From Acidobacteriota bacterium (GTDB taxonomy: Bacteria > Acidobacteriota > Polarisedimenticolia > JAPUIV01): a DNA stretch of 16,425 bases. The notes under the pieces were generated by a model. The model had not been told where the DNA came from. It ran no database searches and saw nothing but the letters and a program-made list of their open reading frames with translations. Positions 1 through 6,792 of this stretch are shown here, in pieces (the stretch's first letter is position 1; every line of letters starts with the position of its first letter). Made by a program: the position numbers and the translations under genes. The stretch lies in NCBI GenBank assembly GCA_027296665.1, contig JAPUIV010000148.1:1-16425 (forward strand), read 5' to 3'.

Positions 1-1385
1 GCGGCCGGCACGGGGTGGGTACGGCGCCGGGTATGTTCTCCCGGCTCTGGAAACATCCCCTCGCCAAGTATGTCGGGATCCTCGGGGTGATGCTGCCGCT
101 GGCCATCGCCATCTATTACACCTATATCGAATCGTGGACCCTTGCCTATAGCTTTTTTTCCGCCACCCGGCAGTTCCCCGTGCTCGAAAACCTTCCCGGT
201 AAAGAGACCCTTCAACTGATGGGGAATTTCCTTGGCAGCTTCCAGGGGCAAATCGAGGGGGGGAAATTCGCCACCATCGCGACGGCATACGTTTTCTTCC
301 TGATCACCATTTCGATCAACGTGTACGTTCTATCCCGCGGCATCGCCAAGGGGATCGAATTGCTGGCAAAGGTTGCCATGCCGATCCTTCTGGTGTTCGC
401 AATCATTCTGGTAATTCGTGTCTTCACCCTGGACTATGCCAGCCCCCCCCCGCCCCATGCCGTGTCGGAGGGGATCGGCTTTCTCTGGAACCCCGACTTC
501 AGCCGGTTGTGGGAATCGGAGGTATGGCTGGCGGCCGCCGGGCAGGTCTTTTTCACCCTGAGCATCGGCACCGGTTCCATTCTGACCTACGCCAGTTATC
601 TTCGCGCCAAGGATGACATCGCCCTGACCGGGTTAACCACATCGATGACCAACGAATTCTGTGAAGTGATCCTGGGAGCCTCCATCGCCATCCCATGCGC
701 GGTGGCATATTTCGGAACCCAGATGACCAGGAAGATTGCCGAAGGCGGTTCCTTCGATCTTGGGTTCCAGGCCATGCCTATTATCTTTCAGCAACTCCCG
801 GCGGGAAGCTTCTTCGGCTTCCTCTGGTTCCTGCTCCTGTTCTTCGCGGGCATAACCTCGTCGGTGGCGCTCGCGACTCCGGCCATGGCCTTTCTCCAGG
901 ACGAATTGAAGATGACCAGGCGGAAAGCGGCAATCCTTCTCGGCTTCGTCATGTTTCTCTGCTGCCAACCGGTCATTTTCTTCCTCAACCGCGGTTTCAT
1001 GGACGAGATGGATTTCTGGGCCGGTACCTTCGGACTGGTGGTCTTCTCCTTCATCGAGGTCGTCCTGTTCGCCTGGGTATTCGGGATGGACAACGCCTGG
1101 AAGGAGATCCATCTCGGCGCCGACATCCGGGTGCCCCGAGTGTTCTACTTCATCATCAAGTACATCACTCCCACCTTTCTCGGGATACTCCTGGTGGCCT
1201 GGTTCATCCAGAGCGCCTGGGACAAACTGCTATTCCGGCCCGATGCGAACGGTGTTGCCGTGTCAACCATTGACATCTACTACCGTCTTGGCGCGCGGGC
1301 CCTGATGGTCGGCCTGTTTGTCGGCCTTTGCCTGCTGTTACGGCGGGCCTGGAAGAGTCGGGAGGCTGCCCATGGCAATGCCTGA
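1..1385 (+). CDS. Sodium-dependent transporter, neurotransmitter:sodium symporter (NSS/SNF) family, 5'-truncated
   Basis: Inner-membrane secondary transporter that would bring an amino acid or similar small substrate into the cell with Na+. The reading frame is open at the left edge (first full codon at base 3), and the first visible residues, GRHGVGTAPGMF, match the segment that follows TM2 in this family, so TM1 and TM2 lie outside the window. The GTG at base 15 is an internal codon, not the start. About 460 residues remain, with the expected series of hydrophobic helices, a GTGSILTYASYL segment about 190 residues in, and FAGITSSVAL, which fits TM8 with its Na2-site serines. The C-terminus is short and basic. 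A small one-helix gene overlaps its end, as in MetP/MetS pairs. The family is clear; the substrate cannot be told from the visible part. Confidence 0.93.
   Translation, partial: GRHGVGTAPGMFSRLWKHPLAKYVGILGVMLPLAIAIYYTYIESWTLAYSFFSATRQFPVLENLPGKETLQLMGNFLGSFQGQIEGGKFATIATAYVFFLITISINVYVLSRGIAKGIELLAKVAMPILLVFAIILVIRVFTLDYASPPPPHAVSEGIGFLWNPDFSRLWESEVWLAAAGQVFFTLSIGTGSILTYASYLRAKDDIALTGLTTSMTNEFCEVILGASIAIPCAVAYFGTQMTRKIAEGGSFDLGFQAMPIIFQQLPAGSFFGFLWFLLLFFAGITSSVALATPAMAFLQDELKMTRRKAAILLGFVMFLCCQPVIFFLNRGFMDEMDFWAGTFGLVVFSFIEVVLFAWVFGMDNAWKEIHLGADIRVPRVFYFIIKYITPTFLGILLVAWFIQSAWDKLLFRPDANGVAVSTIDIYYRLGARALMVGLFVGLCLLLRRAWKSREAAHGNA
1360..1365 (+). promoter_or_regulatory. Shine-Dalgarno site of the MetS-like gene
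   Basis: GGGAGG lies six bases upstream of the ATG at 1372, inside the end of the transporter gene. It supports translation of the small overlapping gene and chooses ATG 1372 over the in-frame ATG at 1378. Confidence 0.6.
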
Positions 1386-1500
1386 GGGACTCAACGCGGG
1401 GGGGATCTTCTTCCTGGTCACGGCCTGGTCGGTCATCACGGGCCTGGTGGTTTTCTGTTTCTGGAAAATCCTGAAGAGTCCTTCCGGTGGAAAGGATTGA
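1372..1500 (+). CDS. MetS-like small subunit of NSS transporter
   Basis: A 42-residue protein with one predicted transmembrane helix (about residues 11-32, GIFFLVTAWSVITG onward) and a short basic tail ending KSPSGGKD. It begins inside the last codons of the upstream symporter (14-base overlap) and has a GGGAGG ribosome site six bases upstream. MetS-type proteins are tiny single-helix subunits encoded just after the NSS transporter; MetS is needed with MetP for methionine/alanine uptake in Corynebacterium. Assignment rests on size, topology and position, because sequences of this class are very short and variable. It would sit in the inner membrane beside the transporter. A longer reading from 1318 in the same frame would only run deeper into the transporter gene. 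Confidence 0.72.
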   Translation: MAMPEGLNAGGIFFLVTAWSVITGLVVFCFWKILKSPSGGKD

Positions 1501-1521
1501 GTTCCGGGAAAATGGTTCGTC

Positions 1522-1902
1522 ATGGCTGACAAAATTTTACTTATCGGCATCAAGTTTCACGGGTTTCACGGCCTCACCCGCCTGGAGCGCAAGATCGGGG
1601 TGCGCTATCGTGTCGATGTGGAGCTTTCCCTCGACCTCACAGCTTCCATGAAATCGGACCGGGTCGGGTCGACGGTCGATTACCGCAAGGTGCACGATCT
1701 GATCGTGGAGATCGGTCGAGGGGAATCCTACCGGCTGATCGAAACCCTGGCGGGCAAGATCGCGTACGGCCTCCTGGCCCGATTTCCGATCGAGGAGGCC
1801 AAGATTCGACTCCTCAAGGAGACCCCGGTTCTGGACGGAATCGTCGAGGGAGTGGGAGTGGAATTGACCCGTTGCCGGCCCGTTCGGAAACGGAAGAAAT
1901 GA
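1522..1902 (+). CDS. folB: Dihydroneopterin aldolase
   Basis: Converts 7,8-dihydroneopterin to 6-hydroxymethyl-7,8-dihydropterin plus glycolaldehyde in folate synthesis; cytoplasmic. The 126-residue length is normal. Family landmarks sit where expected from the Staphylococcus aureus enzyme: HGFHG at 13-17, Glu22, Tyr54 within TVDYRKV, Glu74 in LIETLA, and a lysine at 99 in LLKETP corresponding to the catalytic lysine near position 100. The last residues are strongly basic (RPVRKRKK). The gene begins 21 bases after the MetS-like gene, with only a weak ribosome site, and its stop overlaps the next start (ATGA). folB directly before folE makes a pterin-producing pair. Confident. Confidence 0.95.
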   Translation: MADKILLIGIKFHGFHGLTRLERKIGVRYRVDVELSLDLTASMKSDRVGSTVDYRKVHDLIVEIGRGESYRLIETLAGKIAYGLLARFPIEEAKIRLLKETPVLDGIVEGVGVELTRCRPVRKRKK

Positions 1903-2465
1903 TGGACAAGGACAGGATGATGAGGGCGATGGGGGAATTCCTCGCGGCGATCGGGGACGATTCCCTCGCGGCCGAGAGCCGGAAAACTCCCGAACGCGTG
2001 GCCACCGCCTGGTGCGAGGAGATTCTGGAGGGGTACAGCCAGGATCCTGCCGAAATCCTGCTTCCCCTTGGCGCGCCGGGGGATTGCGGCACGGTTCTGG
2101 TCAAGGGAATCGAGTTCGTTTCGGTGTGCGTGCACCATCTTTTGCCGTTTTTCGGGAAAGCAATCGTTGCCTACCAACCGGGCGTCCGTCTTGTAGGCCT
2201 CTCGAAGGTGGCAAGGCTGGTCGACTGTCGTTCGCGCCGTCTCCAGATCCAGGAGGTTCTCACCCGTCAAATCGTTGCCGACCTCATGGAGCACTTGAAG
2301 CCGGAGGGGGCCGCTTGCTTCATGGAGGCCCAACACCTCTGTATGATCATCCGGGGCGCGGCCAAGAAGGACAGCCGTGTCGTTACTTCCGTCTTTGCCG
2401 GTTGCTTCGAGGAACCCAAGCGAAGGGAAGAACTGTTCCGGCTCATTTCCACCCGGCTTAGATGA
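1899..2465 (+). CDS. folE: GTP cyclohydrolase I
   Basis: Opens the GTP ring to give 7,8-dihydroneopterin triphosphate, the first step of the folate/pterin pathway; a Zn-dependent cytoplasmic homo-oligomer. From the ATG at 1899 (ATGA overlap with the folB stop) it has 188 residues. The zinc ligands Cys77, His80 (in CVHHLLPF) and Cys148 (in EAQHLCM) are present, as are the GLSKVAR, RRLQIQE and IIRG substrate-binding segments. An oddity is that the usual CEHH motif reads CVHH here, with valine at 78 where glutamate is nearly always found. A TTG at 1872 would add nine residues within folB and is not needed; ATG 1902 is an alternative start one codon on. The gene overlaps the SpoIID-like gene by ATGA at its 3' end. 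Confidence 0.94.
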   Translation: MMDKDRMMRAMGEFLAAIGDDSLAAESRKTPERVATAWCEEILEGYSQDPAEILLPLGAPGDCGTVLVKGIEFVSVCVHHLLPFFGKAIVAYQPGVRLVGLSKVARLVDCRSRRLQIQEVLTRQIVADLMEHLKPEGAACFMEAQHLCMIIRGAAKKDSRVVTSVFAGCFEEPKRREELFRLISTRLR

Positions 2466-4714
2466 GAACGCGTTTCTGGATCACCCTCTTCCTGTTCTTG
2501 TTGCCCGTGGCTCCGGCCTCCGGGGCCGTCCCGGCGGAATCCCGAACCACCGATTATCCTGTGCCGATCCGGGAACCGGTTGTCCGGATCGGAATCTCCA
2601 CCAACGGCGTCACCGTGAAATTATCCTCCGTGGGAGATCTGGTCGTGGTCGACTCCGTCACCCGCAAGACTGTTTGGAGAAAAGTCCATCACGGAGATCT
2701 GTTCGTCGTGGCGGAACCCCCGGAAGGGGAAACCCTGAAGGGGGACCGGTATGTCATCCAGGTGGCCTCATTTTCACAGCAGGACAATGCCGAGCGGTTC
2801 GCCGAGCGCCTGAAACAATCGACCGACAAGGAGGTCTCGGTAAAATTCCATGAAGATTCAATGGTTTATCGAGTTCGGGTAGGTGATTTCCTCACATCGG
2901 ATACCGCCTTTCAATCTGCCGAACGGCTGCGCGACCGGGGGTATGAGGAATTGTGGGTTGCGGTCGATCCCGTCAGGCTCAAAGGGGCCGCCCGACTCCG
3001 GCTCGTGGATGATCGATACAACGCGAATCGCGTCGATTCGTCCGTACTCTGGGTTTTCCCGCATCGACCGGCCGGCCCAATGAAAGTAAATGACAAGGCC
3101 TACCGTGGGCTCCTCGAGGTTCGAATCGACCCCTCCGGGCGTCTCCAGGTGATCAACATCGTCCATATCGAGGAGTATCTGCGGGGAGTGGTTCCCGGTG
3201 AGATGGGTCCGGCGGTCTACCCGGAGATCGAGGCGTTGAAGGCCCAGGCTGTGGCGGCCAGGACCTACGTCGTCCGCAATCTGGGACAATTCCGGGCGAA
3301 GGGGTTCGATATCTGCGACACTCCGAGGTGCCAGGTGTATCTTGGTATCGGCGGAGAACACCCTTTGACCGACAAGGCAATTGAGGAAACCAGGGGGGTT
3401 ATCCTGGAATACCAGGGCAAGCCGATCAACGCTCTGTACACTTCGACATGCGGGGGACACACCGAAAATGTTGAGGGAGTATTCCTGGAGCAAAAGGCGC
3501 CCTATCTGCGCGGGGTTGCCTGCTACCCCGAAAGGCCCGAGGTGATCCGGGTGCGGCGGAGTCATACCCGGAAGGAGATCCGTCTGGAAAACGGTGCCTC
3601 CGCGGAGTCCGAAATCGCCCTGATGCGAATCCTGGGTGTTCTTCTCGAGTCGGATCTGGATCCGGTTTACCTCGCGGAGTCCGCCTCGCCGGAGGAAATT
3701 CGCCAGTGGATTCATCGGGTCTTGCGGATCATAGGCAAGGCGAAAATTTCCGCCAACAGGGAGGGAGATCCTCCCAGAACCCTACGGGACCTGAGCCGGA
3801 CCCTGGTGGACGATCTCGGATGGGAGGGAAGGATTGCCCTCAATTACCGGGATCGGGATCTGCCGCAGGTACTTGTGTACGCCGACAGTTCCCTCCTGGA
3901 TGCCGGGGAAAAGAAACGGTTCGCCTATTTTTTGAAACACAAGATTTTCCGTCCCTTCCCCGATGATACCTTGCGTCCCGATCATGTTCCCTCCCGGGCC
4001 ATGGTGTTATCGATACTCCACGGAGTCGCGCGAAGCTATGATTCCCTATTCCTCGAAAAGGGAAAATTTTTTAGGATCGATTCCGCAAAATATCTCATCG
4101 GGGAATCAATGTCCCCGGAGAAATACCGTCTCTCCTCCGAAGCCTACCTGTTTCGCAAAATGGGGGACCGGAGCCTGCCGGTAGGCGAACTTGTCCTGTA
4201 TCCGGGCGATTCCCTGAGATTCCATCTCCAGAACGACATCATCGACTGGCTGGAGTTGAAAAATTCCGGATCGGGACTTTCTGATGACCGCTCGTCCCCG
4301 CTGTCAAGGTGGGAGGTCCGGTACAGTCGGGAGAAGCTCGAAAAGATTCTGCGGGATAGGTTCCCACTGGGTACGCTCCAGGATCTGGAAGTTATCAAGA
4401 CGGGAGTTTCCGGCCGGGTCACGGAGCTTCTGGTCAAGGGAAGCCGGGGTGATTTTCGTATCCGCGGCTTCCGTATCCGCACCGCCTTGAAGATCCGGGA
4501 AACCCTCTTCGTCCTGGACCGGCAGTTCGGGCTTGATGGTACGGTTCAGGATTTCATCTTTTCAGGGCGAGGATGGGGCCATGGTGTGGGACTATGCCAG
4601 GTTGGTGCATATGGAATGGCATTGCGTGAAGTACGGTTCGACAAGATTCTTCATCATTACTACACCCAGGTGAAGTTGCGGAAAAATTACGGCTCAGGCT
4701 TTTCCCGGCCTTGA
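2462..4714 (+). CDS. Secreted SPOR + SpoIID/LytB domain protein with SLH-like insertion
   Basis: Predicted exported envelope protein of 750 residues. A signal peptide (1-22) is followed by a SPOR domain (about 96-170, beginning YVIQVASF), which in known cases binds denuded peptidoglycan. A SpoIID/LytB domain follows in two parts. The first (about 215-355) carries IEEYLRGVVPGEMGP, ALKAQAVAARTY and STCGGHTENVEGVF. The second (about 625-740) carries GRVTELLVKG and GRGWGHGVGLCQ. SpoIID is a lytic transglycosylase acting on peptide-free glycan, so this protein may be an active glycan-cleaving enzyme. About 260 residues are inserted between the halves, including FPDDTLRPDHVPSRA (499-513), which resembles an S-layer homology repeat. 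It overlaps folE by ATGA, and its TGA stop lies inside the promoter for miaA. The family is firm; substrate and role are inferred. Confidence 0.9.
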   Translation: MRTRFWITLFLFLLPVAPASGAVPAESRTTDYPVPIREPVVRIGISTNGVTVKLSSVGDLVVVDSVTRKTVWRKVHHGDLFVVAEPPEGETLKGDRYVIQVASFSQQDNAERFAERLKQSTDKEVSVKFHEDSMVYRVRVGDFLTSDTAFQSAERLRDRGYEELWVAVDPVRLKGAARLRLVDDRYNANRVDSSVLWVFPHRPAGPMKVNDKAYRGLLEVRIDPSGRLQVINIVHIEEYLRGVVPGEMGPAVYPEIEALKAQAVAARTYVVRNLGQFRAKGFDICDTPRCQVYLGIGGEHPLTDKAIEETRGVILEYQGKPINALYTSTCGGHTENVEGVFLEQKAPYLRGVACYPERPEVIRVRRSHTRKEIRLENGASAESEIALMRILGVLLESDLDPVYLAESASPEEIRQWIHRVLRIIGKAKISANREGDPPRTLRDLSRTLVDDLGWEGRIALNYRDRDLPQVLVYADSSLLDAGEKKRFAYFLKHKIFRPFPDDTLRPDHVPSRAMVLSILHGVARSYDSLFLEKGKFFRIDSAKYLIGESMSPEKYRLSSEAYLFRKMGDRSLPVGELVLYPGDSLRFHLQNDIIDWLELKNSGSGLSDDRSSPLSRWEVRYSREKLEKILRDRFPLGTLQDLEVIKTGVSGRVTELLVKGSRGDFRIRGFRIRTALKIRETLFVLDRQFGLDGTVQDFIFSGRGWGHGVGLCQVGAYGMALREVRFDKILHHYYTQVKLRKNYGSGFSRP

Positions 4715-4740
4715 CAGGGAGATCGAGCCTCCATTATTCT
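4711..4740 (+). promoter_or_regulatory. Predicted sigma70-type promoter for miaA-hfq-pgsA
   Basis: The -35 box TTGACA is at 4711-4716, an 18-base spacer follows, and the -10 box TATTCT (4 of 6 consensus bases) is at 4735-4740, which predicts transcription from about 4747. The TGA stop of the SpoIID-like gene (4712-4714) lies within the -35 box. The site falls in the only sizeable gap of the plus-strand cluster. The TTG of this -35 box would otherwise pass as a start codon for miaA. Confidence 0.55.
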
Positions 4741-4800
4741 GAATCGTCATTACTCATGAGAATCCTTGACCTTCATGCCACGCCGAACGGGCCATTTCCC

Positions 4801-5772
4801 ATGGTTCCCCGCCGCAGCGGATCGGAACGGCCCCTCCTGGTGATCCTCGGTCCGACCGGTGTGGGGAAAACCGAGATTGCCTACCGATCCGCCCTGCAAT
4901 TCGGTGGTGAGGTGATCGGCTTCGACTCCATCCAGGTATATCGAGGAATGGATGCGGGGACGGCGAAACCGTCTCGGGAACAACGGGAGCGAGTTCCCCA
5001 CCACTGCATCGATGTAGCCGACCCGGGTGTGGAGTTCTCCCTGGGGGATTTTGTCCGGGCCGCGGAGGTCGCAATCGGGGAGATCCGCCGGCGCGGATTT
5101 CTGCCAATCCTGGCCGGCGGAACCGGCCTGTATCTCCAGGGATTGCTCCACGGCATTCTGGACCTTCCGGCTCGAATGAATGTCTTCCGGGATCGTTTGC
5201 GGCGGTCTGCCGATAAACGGGGGACCGGCTATCTCCACTTACTTCTGCGACGGCTGGATCCGGTCTCGGCGGAACGGATTGCGCCTGCGGACCAGCACAG
5301 AATAATGCGGGGCCTGGAGGTGCGCCTGGCGACAGGCCTTCCCTGGAGTGATCACATATCCGAGCGCGGCTCCGTCACTGATCGGTTCCCGAATCTCAAG
5401 GTGGGGTTGATCATGGACCGGAGGGAATTGTACCGGGCTCTGGACCGGCGGGTGGAAAATTTCTTCTCGGAAGGGCTTCTGGAGGAGGTCGATCGCTTGT
5501 TCCGGAACGGTTGTCCTCCAGGGATCAACTCACTCAAGGCGATCGGTTACCGGGAGGCGCTCCGTCATCTGAATGGCGAGATCTCCCTGGACGAGGCAAT
5601 CCGCCGGACCCAAAAAAGCACCCGGCAGTACGCCAAGCGGCAGTGGACCTGGTTCAAGAGGATCTCCGGCGTTCGCTGGTTTCGCGTCGATGAGGGGTTG
5701 GATTGGGCCTGGGAACAGATTTCGGCCCATATCGAAAATGACTATTGCTCGCGAACCTCAATTCCGGCGTGA
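4801..5772 (+). CDS. miaA: tRNA dimethylallyltransferase
   Basis: Transfers a dimethylallyl group to N6 of A37 in tRNAs that read codons starting with U. From the ATG at 4801 it has 323 residues, close to the family norm. Visible landmarks are the P-loop GPTGVGKT (17-24), DSIQVYRGMDAGTAKP (from 42), the GGTGLYLQGLLHGI segment, QHRIMRGLEV, and the C-terminal YAKRQWTWFKR signature. Start choice: ATG 4756 would leave a leader of only about ten bases after the predicted promoter, and TTG 4711 lies in its -35 box. ATG 4801 places the P-loop at the usual distance from the N-terminus, though no upstream start has a strong ribosome site. hfq follows after 12 bases, a widely conserved pairing. Confidence 0.93.
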   Translation: MVPRRSGSERPLLVILGPTGVGKTEIAYRSALQFGGEVIGFDSIQVYRGMDAGTAKPSREQRERVPHHCIDVADPGVEFSLGDFVRAAEVAIGEIRRRGFLPILAGGTGLYLQGLLHGILDLPARMNVFRDRLRRSADKRGTGYLHLLLRRLDPVSAERIAPADQHRIMRGLEVRLATGLPWSDHISERGSVTDRFPNLKVGLIMDRRELYRALDRRVENFFSEGLLEEVDRLFRNGCPPGINSLKAIGYREALRHLNGEISLDEAIRRTQKSTRQYAKRQWTWFKRISGVRWFRVDEGLDWAWEQISAHIENDYCSRTSIPA

Positions 5773-5784
5773 GCAGGAGGAAGG

Positions 5785-6123
5785 ATGCCCGATAGAAACA
5801 ACTCGGAGAATCTGCAAAACGATTTTTTCAACCGGGCACGCAGGGAGAAGTCCCGGGTTGCGGTTTTTCTGAACAGCGGCAAGAAGTTGTCGGGAAGGAT
5901 CAAGGGTTTCGACCGGTTCACCATCATCCTGGACGGTCCGGGCGGGGAACAAATGATCTTCAAGCATGCCATCGCCACCGTTTCTTGCACGAAGACATTC
6001 AGCAACTACATGGAGTTCGATGGAGCAGTGAAGAAACGGAACCGGCCCGAATCTGGTGAATCGGAACCCCCACCCGACGCTGCAACCCGGTCCGGACCTA
6101 CCGCCGAAAAAACCCCCGAATAG
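5785..6123 (+). CDS. hfq: RNA chaperone Hfq with long C-terminal tail
   Basis: Hexameric Sm-like chaperone that pairs small RNAs with mRNAs. The core (about 1-70) aligns with Escherichia coli Hfq: Gln11 in NLQ (Gln8), the rim motif RREK at 19-22 (RRER), Phe45 in FDRF (Phe42), and Phe59-Lys60-His61 in IFKHAI (Tyr55-Lys56-His57). The loop before the Sm2 motif is one residue longer (LDGPGGEQ). The tail from about 75 to 112 is rich in Pro, Glu, Ser and Thr and looks disordered. A strong AGGAGG at 5775-5780 precedes the ATG by four bases, so translation is probably efficient. The next gene starts 12 bases downstream. Confidence 0.95.
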   Translation: MPDRNNSENLQNDFFNRARREKSRVAVFLNSGKKLSGRIKGFDRFTIILDGPGGEQMIFKHAIATVSCTKTFSNYMEFDGAVKKRNRPESGESEPPPDAATRSGPTAEKTPE

Positions 6124-6135
6124 GATACCGATCGA

Positions 6136-6738
6136 GTGGGACTGACTTTAGCGAATCTGGTCACCATCGGAAGGATGACGTTGATTCCCGCCTTCATCCT
6201 TTCGGTGGTTTCGAATCGCCACGGTTGGGCGCTGTCTATCTTCATCCTGGCCGGGCTCACCGACGCCCTCGACGGACTCATCGCCCGTTGGTGGAACCAG
6301 CGCACCAGTCTCGGCGCATTTCTGGATCCAATGGCGGACAAACTTCTTCTCACCGCCGCCTTCGTGGTGCTTTCGCTCCCGGACCAGACCCGGTTGTTTC
6401 CGGAACTCCATCTCTGGAACCGCATTCCCTTCTGGCTGGTGATCCTGGCCATCAGCAGGGATGTCTTCATAGTTCTGATTGCCCTTCTTCTTCACCTCAC
6501 CGCCGGTTTGGTCCGGTTCCCTCCCACCACCCTGGGAAAATGGACCACACTGATCCAAACGGTGACGATCTCCCTGGTTCTCCTGTTCAACTACCTTCAG
6601 ATGGAGGCCCCGATCCTGATACCTGCTTTCTGCTACCTTGCGGTGGCAATCACCCTCGCCTCCGGGTTCCATTACATCTATCATGCCACCCATAGGGCGG
6701 CGCGGCCGGCCGGCTCCTCGGCTCAAAGGAACTCCTGA
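6136..6738 (+). CDS. CDP-alcohol phosphatidyltransferase family protein (PgsA-like)
   Basis: Inner-membrane enzyme that joins a CDP-diacylglycerol-type donor to an alcohol; the closest resemblance is to phosphatidylglycerophosphate synthase. The family motif is intact: Asp43, Asp46-Gly47, Ala50-Arg51, Gly60, Asp64 and Asp68, within TDALDGLIAR and GAFLDPMADK. It has 200 residues and several predicted helices, and the N-terminal NLVTIGRMTLIPAF is typical of PgsA. It starts with GTG, and AGGA at 6122-6125 overlaps the hfq stop, so it probably shares the hfq transcript. The C-terminal tail after the last helix is basic and polar. The exact alcohol substrate (glycerol-3-phosphate, or another) is not certain from sequence alone. 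It is the last gene before a convergent junction. Confidence 0.88.
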   Translation: MGLTLANLVTIGRMTLIPAFILSVVSNRHGWALSIFILAGLTDALDGLIARWWNQRTSLGAFLDPMADKLLLTAAFVVLSLPDQTRLFPELHLWNRIPFWLVILAISRDVFIVLIALLLHLTAGLVRFPPTTLGKWTTLIQTVTISLVLLFNYLQMEAPILIPAFCYLAVAITLASGFHYIYHATHRAARPAGSSAQRNS

Positions 6739-6792
6739 TCCGGCCCGAATGGCGGTCGGAACCTATCCGGGAGCGATTTTTGAGGGGGGTTC
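6739..6792. other. Convergent intergenic junction
   Basis: 54 bases between two converging stop codons. They contain GGAACC (6758-6763) and its complement GGTTCC (6788-6793), separated by 24 bases, and a TTTTT run at 6777-6781. The arms are short and widely spaced and no GC stem directly precedes the T run, so I do not call a terminator, although a bidirectional one would be expected here. Confidence 0.4.

Noticed and set aside
441..456. Poly-C tract (about 446-454) as a phase-variable run
   Set aside because: It encodes a short Pro run in a transporter loop and the frame is intact. A single short tract in GC-rich coding DNA is not evidence of phase variation.
633..1112. Long minus-strand open frame inside the symporter gene
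   Set aside because: Antisense shadow in high-GC DNA, rich in Glu/Arg/Gly with no domain; the plus strand encodes a clear transporter.
4711..4800. miaA starting at TTG 4711 or ATG 4756
   Set aside because: 4711 is within a TTGACA -35 box. 4756 leaves almost no leader, has no ribosome site and adds residues not seen in the family. 4756 is not strictly excluded.
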